Below, piece by piece: positions 8,724 through 17,505 of a stretch of DNA of 35,855 bases. The notes beneath the pieces were generated by a model. That model made no database searches and was not told the DNA's origin. It saw only the letters and a program-made list of their open reading frames with translations. Origin of the DNA: an uncultured Akkermansia sp. (GTDB lineage: Bacteria > Verrucomicrobiota > Verrucomicrobiia > Verrucomicrobiales > Akkermansiaceae); the NCBI GenBank assembly GCA_947624205.1, contig CANQJI010000020.1, positions 1 through 35,855 of the forward strand. Reading direction: 5' to 3'. Position 1 is the stretch's first letter. Each line of letters starts with the position of its first letter. A program made the position numbers and the translations under genes.

Positions 8724-9371
8724 ATGAAAATAAACTACACGATTAAAATCGGAAGTGTTGCCTTGGCAACGCTATTAACAGGGATCATGAGCTCCTGTGC
8801 TTCGCACAAAACAAGTGCTGTTACGCCTATTAACTTGCCCAAAATTCAGCACACGTTAGCCGCACCGAAGTCTCTCGAAGGGGCATGGATCAGGTTGAGA
8901 GCGCATTTTTCGGAAGGAGGAACAATAACAAACTGGTGGTATATAAAGAATGGGAAAGCATACCAATACGTGGACTCACCTACCTCTGCCGGGAGAGAAA
9001 TGGTAAATGGTCACCCTGTTTCTCCAACAAGTTTTGATGGTCCCGAAGAGTATCAAGATAACCTCGGACGTTGGCACGGTTTTGCCTCCTATACGTACGT
9101 CCCTTCTGGGGCAACGGCAAAATTGTGTATCAAAAACTTTGGACGTCCTGAAACAATTTTATGCCGTTCTGTATCAATAGAACTAACAAGAATAGGAACA
9201 TATTCTTATCCCACTGTAGATTCAGTTTCTAAAGAGCCTGCAGTAATCACGTTTAAGTCTGAAAATCAGGGCGTATACGAAGGATCACTGGAGGGATGTC
9301 TTTCTCCATCTGATGGTGTGTCTGCGGAGTCTGTACAGTATGCCGACTCTATCACCATATTCACGAAATAA
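8724..9371 (+). CDS. lipoprotein of unknown function
   Basis: Signal peptide with lipobox-like IMSSCAS; no recognised domain. Confidence 0.5.
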   Translation: MKINYTIKIGSVALATLLTGIMSSCASHKTSAVTPINLPKIQHTLAAPKSLEGAWIRLRAHFSEGGTITNWWYIKNGKAYQYVDSPTSAGREMVNGHPVSPTSFDGPEEYQDNLGRWHGFASYTYVPSGATAKLCIKNFGRPETILCRSVSIELTRIGTYSYPTVDSVSKEPAVITFKSENQGVYEGSLEGCLSPSDGVSAESVQYADSITIFTK

Positions 9372-9400
9372 GCAGTATCGAGTGAGGTAAGAAAGCAGAT

Positions 9401-12400
9401 ATGAAAATTACATTTCTTTTAACATGTGTAGTTTGCATGGGCTTGTGCATCTTTGATGCAGAGGCTCAAATTTCGCGTTTGGACAACCGATTTAAAATAA
9501 AACGCTCACAACCGGTGAGGCGGGTGGCGCCCCAAACGACGACAGCAGCCAGAAGAACGGCGCCGAGCAGTCGGTTTAATGAAAGACGACAGGACAGTAG
9601 CCAGACAGAATCAGGCTACATCACGTTTGAGGGACTTTATAACGACGAAATTATCCAACTGCCGAGATGGTTTTGGGAGGAGGTGAAGGATATCAATGAG
9701 CAGTTGAGGGAAAAACTTTCGCCAAGTGATTATCTTGAGATACTCAAAGAGGAGCGCGCTTTTTATGGCAAGTACGCTCGGAAAGATGCCTTCATGCGGG
9801 AGTTGAGAAGTTCATCTGGCTCCAATATGAAGGACATCCCTACTCTTCGGAAAAAACTTTACAAGATATACGAAAATCCACGAGACGCAAAAATATTTGA
9901 TAGCCCTCACTTTGTGGAACTACCCAAGAAGGGCATCCTTTTTAATGAACATGTAAGTTACACAAATGATTATGTGAGATTTGCGGATGAAAATTATATT
10001 TTGACCACGGGCCCTGGAGCCCATTATGGCGCGATACTCAGTTTTTGGAATTCCAGGACAGGTAGAATTGTGGATAAGTTTTCTTTTCCCAGAGTAATTT
10101 GTGATGTCTTAGGAACCATCGCGAAAGGACGTCCAATATATTCAGTGGCTGAAGCACCGGTCGAGTGTCCCGGTGAACACTGGTGTGGATCATATGTCGT
10201 AACATACGCTATTGATCTTGCCTCGAGAAAATTCCAATCCTATGGATATACGTACGAAGAAAGAGATAAAAAAATTATAGCGCAGCCAAGAGGTGTTTTC
10301 CAGGAGTTGGGGGTACATTTTCTTCCCCCCATTTTCCACTATGGGTATGAGACTTATGAGGAACGGCCTCCTTATCCGTGGTATCTCACCCGCAATGAAT
10401 GCCTGCAAGATTTAACGTTGACGCACCGCGGAAAAGGGCGTGAGCAATACCCGGCAAAGAAAGACACAACGACGTATGCGGACGATGATGTATTCTCTAC
10501 ATATGACGAGGGGGGGAATGGATATGAACTGGAATGGGGAACACTCGCGTATAGGAATTGGAATGAAGAGAAAAGCCAAGCTGTAACTCACACCAGAGAA
10601 AAAACAGCCCAGGCAATAATTGAAAAAGTAGAAAGTAAAAGGGATTGCGATAATTGGGTTGTAAGCAATCCCCAAGGCGATTATACTCTTTTTGCTGGTG
10701 GGGAATTCGGTCCGGGAACGAGTTTAATGCTCACGATGTATGGGATAAGCTCCCCAGAGGGATTATATTTGTTTCCACCACTTCAAACTAAATCCGGCCT
10801 GAGAGAGCAGTTGACGCCGAGTGGGAAATTGATGAGTTATAGAGATTGTCTTGAAGAGAATAAAAGTCGCAGGTTGGATTTACCAGGAGGTATTCGCGAA
10901 GAATTATTACTTGAATCTAATGAGATGGCTCTCCCGGTTATGAAGGTATACCCGGGCAGCATGGGGGACAACATAATCTTTTCCATTGGGATGGAAGGTT
11001 GTACGGATTGGAATGCCACATTGAATCTCATAACTCTGAACAAATTGAACCATGAGTACGAAATCATCAACAAATTACCCTACCGTAAATCCTATCTTTT
11101 GTCACCCCTATGGATGCCCGAACATCGTTGGTTTCTCAAGCCGGAGACTGATTTCTCTTACAGTATCGTTCATGTCGATGATTTCGGCGGCACGAGGAAG
11201 ATTGCCGATTTTTATGTGGATAATGCGCAAGGGTACGCCATTGTCCTGCCAAATGGGCGCTACGTCGGCTCTCCGGGGTGTGAGAAGTTCTTGCAGTACG
11301 GCGATGGTGAGCGCGTCGTAGGGATGCTGGCGTTGGCTCCATGGCGGAATCGACCGGCAGAGGTTCTGGAAGCGCTGGGTGGGAATGCAGATGATATAGC
11401 CGCACTGAGGGAGACGACGAAGCGCTGGCTTCGCAAACAGGGCTTCGACCCGGACAATATGCCACAAGAACCTGCTCTCAAGGATTTTCCGGCAGTGGAT
11501 GTGCACATGCCGAATCTCTTCAGCACGACGGATACGGCATGTTTTACGGTAACTGCCAAAGCTACGGCAAATGACATTGCCAAGGTGATTGTGCGTGTGG
11601 ATGGCGTAGAAGTGCCTCAAGGTTGGAGCAGAGGGTTAGCCATTGCCGCTGGCGAGCAGAAAGAACTACCGGTGGAAGTACCGCTCGCGAGTGGGCAGAA
11701 TTGGATTGAAGTCACGCCGGTGGACAGCAACGGCATATCCGGCGACACCTCTCGGTTCCGCACGATTTACAAGGGGAACTACCCCTCCGATTTATTTATT
11801 GTCACTCTCGGCGTTTCGGATTATGACGATCCCGACTTGAAATTGCAATACGCCGCCAAGGATGCAAGGGATATTGCGGCTGCCTTTGAGAAATATGGAA
11901 CGGGACGCAAACATCTTCTCGTCCTCACTGACAAAGAAGTCAAGGACAAGAGCGTGCTTGAGAAGGTAAAGATATTCCTATCGGCAGCATCGTTGGAAGA
12001 TCGGATTGTATTTTACGTGGCAGGACACGGTATGCTGGATGATCAACTGAACTACTACTACGCTCCGGCAGGCTTCAACATTGATCGGGTAGGTGAAACG
12101 GGGATACCCATGGATGATTTGCTCGCGTGCATCCAAAGTAGCAAGGCGCGCAAGAGACTGCTTCTGCTTGATACCTGCCACTCCGGAGTGCTTGGGGAAG
12201 AAGGGGAAGAAAAACTGGCGATGAGTGGTGTGCAGCTGCCGCACGGCGTGCGGGCGATTCAGCATCGCGGCATGAAAGTGAGAAAGGCCACCGGCGCTCT
12301 CAACACGAGACAGAAGAAACGCTACATCGAGGACCTGTTCTCACGCGGCGACACTCAACGCGGCATCAACATCATAGCCGGCTCTGCGGGGGCAGAGTAC

Positions 12401-13861
12401 GCCTTGGAATCCGGTGCATGGAAGAATGGGGTGTTTACGGCATCCGTCATCCAGGCGCTGAGCGGGGCAGGAACGACCAAGGATGCGAATAGCGATGGGT
12501 ACTTCTCGGTAGCAGAAGTGCTGAAGAGCGTGATTCAATCCGTCAATAAACAAACGGGGGGACAGCAGAAGCCCAGTGTTGTGGCAGCGGAGGCTCCGGA
12601 AAGTATGGTTTTAGTAGAAGGTGTTGGTTTTGTATCTATCAAAGACAGAATAGAGAAATCCGATTGGAAAGGAGTGGAGGAGTTGATCGGTCGCGGAATG
12701 AGAGCGTATGACGATGCAGAGGCATCTGATATTGTGAAACTGGCGATCGAACATAAAGCGCCTGTTGAGATGCTTAGGAAATTGATTACTCATGGTTGGT
12801 CGGAAAAGGTTTCTTACCTTTGGTCTTTTAGAGATGCCTTGGAGAGCGATGCCTACAGGGAGCAAAAGGAAACAGTGGCTCAAATATTTTTGGAAAAGGG
12901 TGTCAAACTGAAGGGATTCACGGAAGACGCACTAAACGGAAGTCCGGAGTTGGTGGAGATGCTGCTGTCCCATGGAACGGATGTAAATGAACAACTTGTG
13001 TTCGCTCCCAAAGAACTGGATAGTCTCATCAAGCCTGTTCGCATTAGTCGTGTTATGAAGGGTAGCCCCCTCTGGAGCACTTTGAGTCGTTTTCCCAGTA
13101 GTGTCTCACCACTTTATTTGACGACTTTTCAATATTGTAAAGCCATTAATAATTCTCAAAGAAGTCGGGAATTGGAGAAAATACGCATCCTTTTGGAAAA
13201 TGGGGCTGATCCCAATATTTACGATGGTTATTGCCCCAATTCTTCATTCATTTCAGGAGCCAAGACAACACCGCTCTATTTTCTGTGCCGTTTAGCAGAT
13301 ATTTCTTTCAGCGATGCTCTGCCTGTCATTAAATTGCTGATACAGCACGGGGCGGATATCCACTTTGCAGACAAAAACGGAAGACAACCGATGGATTCAT
13401 GGGATCCCAATTACAAAGTGCTGGAGAAGCTTGCTGCGGCAGCGAAAGCCGGGGAGTCATTGGATGGCATGGACTTGACTGTCACTAACACAAATAGTTC
13501 TTCATATTCCCCTGCGGGGCAGACCCACACGGACCTTCAACCAATGATTGACCGGATGCGCGCGTTGCGTTGTCGCGAGGCTACGTCGGCGCTTTATCAA
13601 AGGCGTCTGCTGACTCTGCTGCCGATGATTCGGGATGGAGCAGATGTGGATATTACCCTGCCGGAAACAAAGGGGAACACGGCTCTGCATTATTCCTGCG
13701 CCATTGGCAGCTGGAGCATCACGCAGTGGCTCGTGGAGCATGGGGCGAATGTGAATGCTGTGACGGATAAGGGAGCGACGCCGCTGGATTGCGTGGGTGA
13801 TGACAATGCCCAGCGCATCCGAGCCTTGCTGATTTCACGTGGAGCGAGAAGAAACAAATGA
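9401..13861 (+). CDS. secreted multidomain caspase-like protease (peptidase C14): WD40-like propeller, Ig-like linker, caspase, EF-hand loop, ankyrin repeats
   Basis: Signal peptide MKITFLLTCVVCMGLCIFDAEA; ILSFWNSRTGRIVDKF; LFIVTLGVSDYDDPDLKLQYAAKDARDIAAAF; catalytic YVAGHG (His876) and LLDTCHSG (Cys926); DANSDGYFSVAE; ankyrins such as GNTALHYSCAIGSWSITQWLVEHGANVNAVTDKGATPLD. Confidence 0.9.
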   Translation: MKITFLLTCVVCMGLCIFDAEAQISRLDNRFKIKRSQPVRRVAPQTTTAARRTAPSSRFNERRQDSSQTESGYITFEGLYNDEIIQLPRWFWEEVKDINEQLREKLSPSDYLEILKEERAFYGKYARKDAFMRELRSSSGSNMKDIPTLRKKLYKIYENPRDAKIFDSPHFVELPKKGILFNEHVSYTNDYVRFADENYILTTGPGAHYGAILSFWNSRTGRIVDKFSFPRVICDVLGTIAKGRPIYSVAEAPVECPGEHWCGSYVVTYAIDLASRKFQSYGYTYEERDKKIIAQPRGVFQELGVHFLPPIFHYGYETYEERPPYPWYLTRNECLQDLTLTHRGKGREQYPAKKDTTTYADDDVFSTYDEGGNGYELEWGTLAYRNWNEEKSQAVTHTREKTAQAIIEKVESKRDCDNWVVSNPQGDYTLFAGGEFGPGTSLMLTMYGISSPEGLYLFPPLQTKSGLREQLTPSGKLMSYRDCLEENKSRRLDLPGGIREELLLESNEMALPVMKVYPGSMGDNIIFSIGMEGCTDWNATLNLITLNKLNHEYEIINKLPYRKSYLLSPLWMPEHRWFLKPETDFSYSIVHVDDFGGTRKIADFYVDNAQGYAIVLPNGRYVGSPGCEKFLQYGDGERVVGMLALAPWRNRPAEVLEALGGNADDIAALRETTKRWLRKQGFDPDNMPQEPALKDFPAVDVHMPNLFSTTDTACFTVTAKATANDIAKVIVRVDGVEVPQGWSRGLAIAAGEQKELPVEVPLASGQNWIEVTPVDSNGISGDTSRFRTIYKGNYPSDLFIVTLGVSDYDDPDLKLQYAAKDARDIAAAFEKYGTGRKHLLVLTDKEVKDKSVLEKVKIFLSAASLEDRIVFYVAGHGMLDDQLNYYYAPAGFNIDRVGETGIPMDDLLACIQSSKARKRLLLLDTCHSGVLGEEGEEKLAMSGVQLPHGVRAIQHRGMKVRKATGALNTRQKKRYIEDLFSRGDTQRGINIIAGSAGAEYALESGAWKNGVFTASVIQALSGAGTTKDANSDGYFSVAEVLKSVIQSVNKQTGGQQKPSVVAAEAPESMVLVEGVGFVSIKDRIEKSDWKGVEELIGRGMRAYDDAEASDIVKLAIEHKAPVEMLRKLITHGWSEKVSYLWSFRDALESDAYREQKETVAQIFLEKGVKLKGFTEDALNGSPELVEMLLSHGTDVNEQLVFAPKELDSLIKPVRISRVMKGSPLWSTLSRFPSSVSPLYLTTFQYCKAINNSQRSRELEKIRILLENGADPNIYDGYCPNSSFISGAKTTPLYFLCRLADISFSDALPVIKLLIQHGADIHFADKNGRQPMDSWDPNYKVLEKLAAAAKAGESLDGMDLTVTNTNSSSYSPAGQTHTDLQPMIDRMRALRCREATSALYQRRLLTLLPMIRDGADVDITLPETKGNTALHYSCAIGSWSITQWLVEHGANVNAVTDKGATPLDCVGDDNAQRIRALLISRGARRNK

Positions 13862-14634
13862 TTAGATTCTTTACAGCATTTTGTATAGTTTGTTCTGTGC
13901 TCGCGTTTATGCCCGCTTGCGCTGGCGAACTGGTAGTGCTGGATATCGGGCATTCGACGGCAGATGCGGGGGCGGTGTCGCCGGATGGACGGGTGAGTGA
14001 ATGCCTGTTCTGGTATCGGTACGTGGGTGAGATCAAGCGCGAGATTGAAGCTGCGGGACATCGCTGCGTGGTGTGCAATCGCGGCTACGCCCCGAAGAAG
14101 GAGCCGCTGGCTACGCTCGCGAAGGAAGCGGGAGTGGTGCAGTTGAACAAGCCGGATAAGGGAGGCGTGCGGTATCCCTCCAAGCATTTTCCTGACCGCA
14201 TCGGCGCGGGCATGGTGAGCGCGGACTATGGCATTGAGAGGAAGCCCGCGTGCATGATCTTCCTGCACCTCAACAGCGTGGGGAACGGGTGGCAGAAAGG
14301 ACATATCCCCGGGCTGGTCATTTACAACCGTCGCCATGGTCAGGCGTTGGGAGAATGCCTGCGCCATGCCTTTGAGACGGAACTGTACGACACTCGAACG
14401 GGAGGAATGCCGCAGGGAGGCAAAGGTTGCCGCGCCATCACGAGATTCAGGAAAGAAGAAACCGCCGCGGGGTGGCTGAATGCGTTGGATGACGCCGGTA
14501 TTCCCGCCGCTGTGACCGAGGCCATCTACGTGAGCGATCGGGCACATGTGGACTATATCTCTACTCCTGTCGGAGCCCGCCGCGCCGCGCATGCCGTTGC
14601 CCGAGGCATTCTCACATGGCTTTCCACGCGCTGA
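13858..14634 (+). CDS. exported N-acetylmuramoyl-L-alanine amidase (Amidase_3-like)
   Basis: Signal peptide; VVLDIGHSTADAGAVSPDGRVSE, IFLHLNSV, VTEAIYVSD (Zn-ligand/catalytic motifs); ATGA overlap with the caspase stop. Confidence 0.85.
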   Translation: MIRFFTAFCIVCSVLAFMPACAGELVVLDIGHSTADAGAVSPDGRVSECLFWYRYVGEIKREIEAAGHRCVVCNRGYAPKKEPLATLAKEAGVVQLNKPDKGGVRYPSKHFPDRIGAGMVSADYGIERKPACMIFLHLNSVGNGWQKGHIPGLVIYNRRHGQALGECLRHAFETELYDTRTGGMPQGGKGCRAITRFRKEETAAGWLNALDDAGIPAAVTEAIYVSDRAHVDYISTPVGARRAAHAVARGILTWLSTR

Positions 14635-14686
14635 TTTTCTGCCGTGAAATCTAACTTTTCGCTTTACTCTCTCCCAGCTGCGGTGT

Positions 14687-16027
14687 ATGATACCGAGCGC
14701 TATGAGTGCAGAAAAACTGGAAGAAGAAAAGAAGGAGGAAGGCGAAGCAAAGATTGAACGTCTGCTCCTTGTTGGGAATAGTCCGAATTTGGTGGACGGG
14801 CAAAACCGTAGTTGTGAATGGGGAAGACTTTTAGAGGATCTTGAAAAAAAGATAAAACCATACGTGAAGGAAATTGAGAAAGGAGGGAATTTTCCTAGGA
14901 GGATGGAAATAATAAGACAATATGCTAAGAAACCAGGATTTGAAGAAGTTAATCAAGCTCTTAATACTTGGTATAAAAGAATTTCGGATATGTTGCCTTC
15001 TTCTGTACACAGGATGTTGGGAGCCATGTCAAGATATTTCCAATATTGCTTAACAACTAATTATGATTATACGATAGAAAAAGTATTCAAAATACAGAAG
15101 AAAAGGAGCAAAGGAGGAAAGAAAGCAAATGTAGCAATAAATCCCCCTGGTAAAAATGGGAGTCCGAGTGTAACTCATATTCACGGTGTCGCGAACGACC
15201 CCGAAAGTATCATTATGAGTATGGAGGAATATGAAGAAGGTTTAAAACTTTTAAAAAATGTAAATGAATCATGGGTGGACTGTTTTAAAAATTGCGAAAT
15301 ACATATATGCGGAATCAGTCTGGGAGAAGAAGAAAAGTTATTGTGGTATGCCTTAAATGAAAGAAAAAAATTCCTTGAAAAACAAAAGTATTTAGCCCAC
15401 AAACGCCCGCATGGATATGCATATCTTTTCGAAAATAAGAGAAAAGAGGGAGAGGGGGACAAAATCAAGCAATTGAAAACTCTCCTGCGTAAGGTAGCTA
15501 TCATCCCGATTATAATTCCTGTAGAGAATGATGATTATTTTACGGCATGGAAAACACTCATCGGAGAAATGATTTTAAATATCGTAGGGGCAAATTCTCA
15601 AAATGACCACGAAAACCTTCCCGAAGAAATCTTGCGCAAATTAGAGCTAGGAGGTGGCAGGATTGCGTCTAGAAATACCAATATGTCTACTGCTTTTGCT
15701 ACAAGTTATAAAGATCCTGAATTATGTCAGTTAACATTAAGTAAAAGGAAGAGGCAGGTTATTGAGAAATCAGGGAATTGGCTGATTTATTGTAGAGTAT
15801 TTGAGGAGCGATATTATTATTGTATTGATTGGAAAAGAATATGCAAAAGTTATAAAAACGAGGAACGATGGAACTTTTTTATTAACTATAATACGGGTAT
15901 TTTGTATAAATTATCAAGGGATGGAATCAGCCTTCGAAAGTATAGACAAACACAGCAATGTAAATGCTTTCATGAGTTCATTACAATGTTTTATCAATCT
16001 CCGGAAAAAGCCAAAGCTGAAACCTAG
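14687..16027 (+). CDS. SIR2-like domain protein (possible NAD-consuming effector); start could be 14702
   Basis: RLLLVGNSPNLVD, LTTNYDYTIEKVF, VTHIHGVANDPESIIMSMEEYEEGL, HICGISLGEEEKLLWYAL. Confidence 0.65.
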   Translation: MIPSAMSAEKLEEEKKEEGEAKIERLLLVGNSPNLVDGQNRSCEWGRLLEDLEKKIKPYVKEIEKGGNFPRRMEIIRQYAKKPGFEEVNQALNTWYKRISDMLPSSVHRMLGAMSRYFQYCLTTNYDYTIEKVFKIQKKRSKGGKKANVAINPPGKNGSPSVTHIHGVANDPESIIMSMEEYEEGLKLLKNVNESWVDCFKNCEIHICGISLGEEEKLLWYALNERKKFLEKQKYLAHKRPHGYAYLFENKRKEGEGDKIKQLKTLLRKVAIIPIIIPVENDDYFTAWKTLIGEMILNIVGANSQNDHENLPEEILRKLELGGGRIASRNTNMSTAFATSYKDPELCQLTLSKRKRQVIEKSGNWLIYCRVFEERYYYCIDWKRICKSYKNEERWNFFINYNTGILYKLSRDGISLRKYRQTQQCKCFHEFITMFYQSPEKAKAET

Positions 16028-16047
16028 CTTAATAACAGGCGTTTAGA

Positions 16048-16923
16048 ATGCAATTGATACGATTTTTAAAAACATTCCAACAAATAATCAATAGAGATAT
16101 GAAGATTAAAACCATATTATGCTCAATATTGTTAATTGTGGTACTCTTACTGATATTGGCAATAGTATTTAACTGGTGGAAGATTTGGGAGCAAATACTA
16201 TCGTTGTCTTCTCCTCTCACTGCTCCTCAATATACTGCGATGAATATTTTCTTTACAGCCATGGCTTTTTTCGCTGTTTTGTGTACATTCCTGTCCCAAT
16301 GTCGGCAAACCTCTATAGTGAAGAGGCAAGTGCAAAAAAGTGATGTTCAAAATTTCAAAAATCAAATATACGACATGATTACAAGGATGGTCCAACAACG
16401 GAACTCCCTACAACAACAACAATGTCAGGTAACTAGTTCAAATTATAGTGGTCCTATAATTCCTCTTCCTCCTTTATCAGGGGAAGCGGTGAGTTTGTCA
16501 TTACTGGGACAATTGTCATCATCTCTCCAATCATATGCAGAACTATTAAGAAAAGAAAATATTGAGAAGGCGGAAGAATCGGCTCGTGCCTCGTATTTTC
16601 ATGTCATGGAATCTTATGTCTCTATATCAGCAATGTTTTTCTTTACCGCAAAGACAATTATTGACTCGTCTCTGTTAAATGGGAGTGAAAAAACAGAAAT
16701 CATCAGGTATTCTTTCTATTGTTTATCAAAGCCGGACAATCAACTTTTGCGAATTATGCTGTCTCATAGCGATTATAAGAGTACGTTTGCAAAATTAGAT
16801 TACACAAGAAAGACTTTTGGACATGAACAAGTTGTGCAAATTCTCTCCTCATTGATCGAGAGATTTGAGGATGCAGAACAAATAGCTGAATCTTATTTTA
16901 AAAATATAGTTTTGAAAGAGTGA
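16048..16923 (+). CDS. membrane protein with two N-terminal TM helices and cytoplasmic helical domain; possibly putAbiC-like
   Basis: TM1 ILCSILLIVVLLLILAIVFNWW, TM2 MNIFFTAMAFFAVLCTFLS; following VQKSDVQNFKNQIYDMITRMVQQRN. Confidence 0.45.
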   Translation: MQLIRFLKTFQQIINRDMKIKTILCSILLIVVLLLILAIVFNWWKIWEQILSLSSPLTAPQYTAMNIFFTAMAFFAVLCTFLSQCRQTSIVKRQVQKSDVQNFKNQIYDMITRMVQQRNSLQQQQCQVTSSNYSGPIIPLPPLSGEAVSLSLLGQLSSSLQSYAELLRKENIEKAEESARASYFHVMESYVSISAMFFFTAKTIIDSSLLNGSEKTEIIRYSFYCLSKPDNQLLRIMLSHSDYKSTFAKLDYTRKTFGHEQVVQILSSLIERFEDAEQIAESYFKNIVLKE

Positions 16924-16960
16924 CACCATGGGAGGTGAAAAGTTAATGGACGGATAGTTA

Positions 16961-17179
16961 ATGGGGGAAAAAGAAGAATCGGGTGTATGGAAGAATGGCG
17001 TATTCTCGTCCACGATCATCCAAGCCTTGCAGGATCCGAATGCGGATGCCAACAAGGACGGCAAACTCAACGTCGAGGAGTTGCAACATTACGTGACGAG
17101 CAAGGTTGCGGAACAGACCAATGGAGAACAGAAACCAAGCTCCGTAGCTTCAGAGAATGGGTATGGATTTATTCTTTGA
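16961..17179 (+). pseudogene. remnant of a second caspase gene (post-caspase tail with EF-hand loop)
   Basis: GVWKNGVFSSTIIQALQDPNADANKDGKLNVEELQHYV...EQTNGEQKPSSVA vs GAWKNGVFTASVIQALSGAGTTKDANSDGYFSVAEVL...KQTGGQQKPSVVA. Confidence 0.7.
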
Positions 17180-17250
17180 GGGAAAAACATTGAACGTGCT
17201 TCTATTACAAAATCTGATACTAATTACTAAACTCGTACATAAATACGAAA

Positions 17251-17505
17251 ATGACTAAGAAAGATAATAATTTAAAACAAGCACCATGTAGCAATTGCAG
17301 CAAAGCAATATGTGAAAAGGAGAACCAACCTGCTCAGAAGAGTATCGAACGTTTGCTCCTTGTGGGGAATAGTCCGAATCTGGTGGAGCGACAGAATGGT
17401 AGAGTAGCATGGGATAGGCTGATGCATACTCTGGAGGAAAGCTGTCTCGATTATGTCCCCATGGATAATGTTGCAAAAAGTTTTCCACTAAATTTATATT
17501 TATGA
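17251..17505 (+). pseudogene. truncated SIR2-like N-terminus (paralogue of 14687-16027)
   Basis: SIERLLLVGNSPNLVERQNGRVAWDRLMHTLEE vs KIERLLLVGNSPNLVDGQNRSCEWGRLLEDLEK. Confidence 0.7.

Noticed and set aside
13690-14592. 300-aa minus-strand ORF
   Set aside because: Antisense to caspase end and the amidase, both with strong motifs.
14755-14800. AbiH assignment for the GNSPNLVD protein
   Set aside because: AbiH typically starts GNGFDL; the TTNYD and THIHG motifs fit SIR2-like better, though the families are hard to separate by eye.
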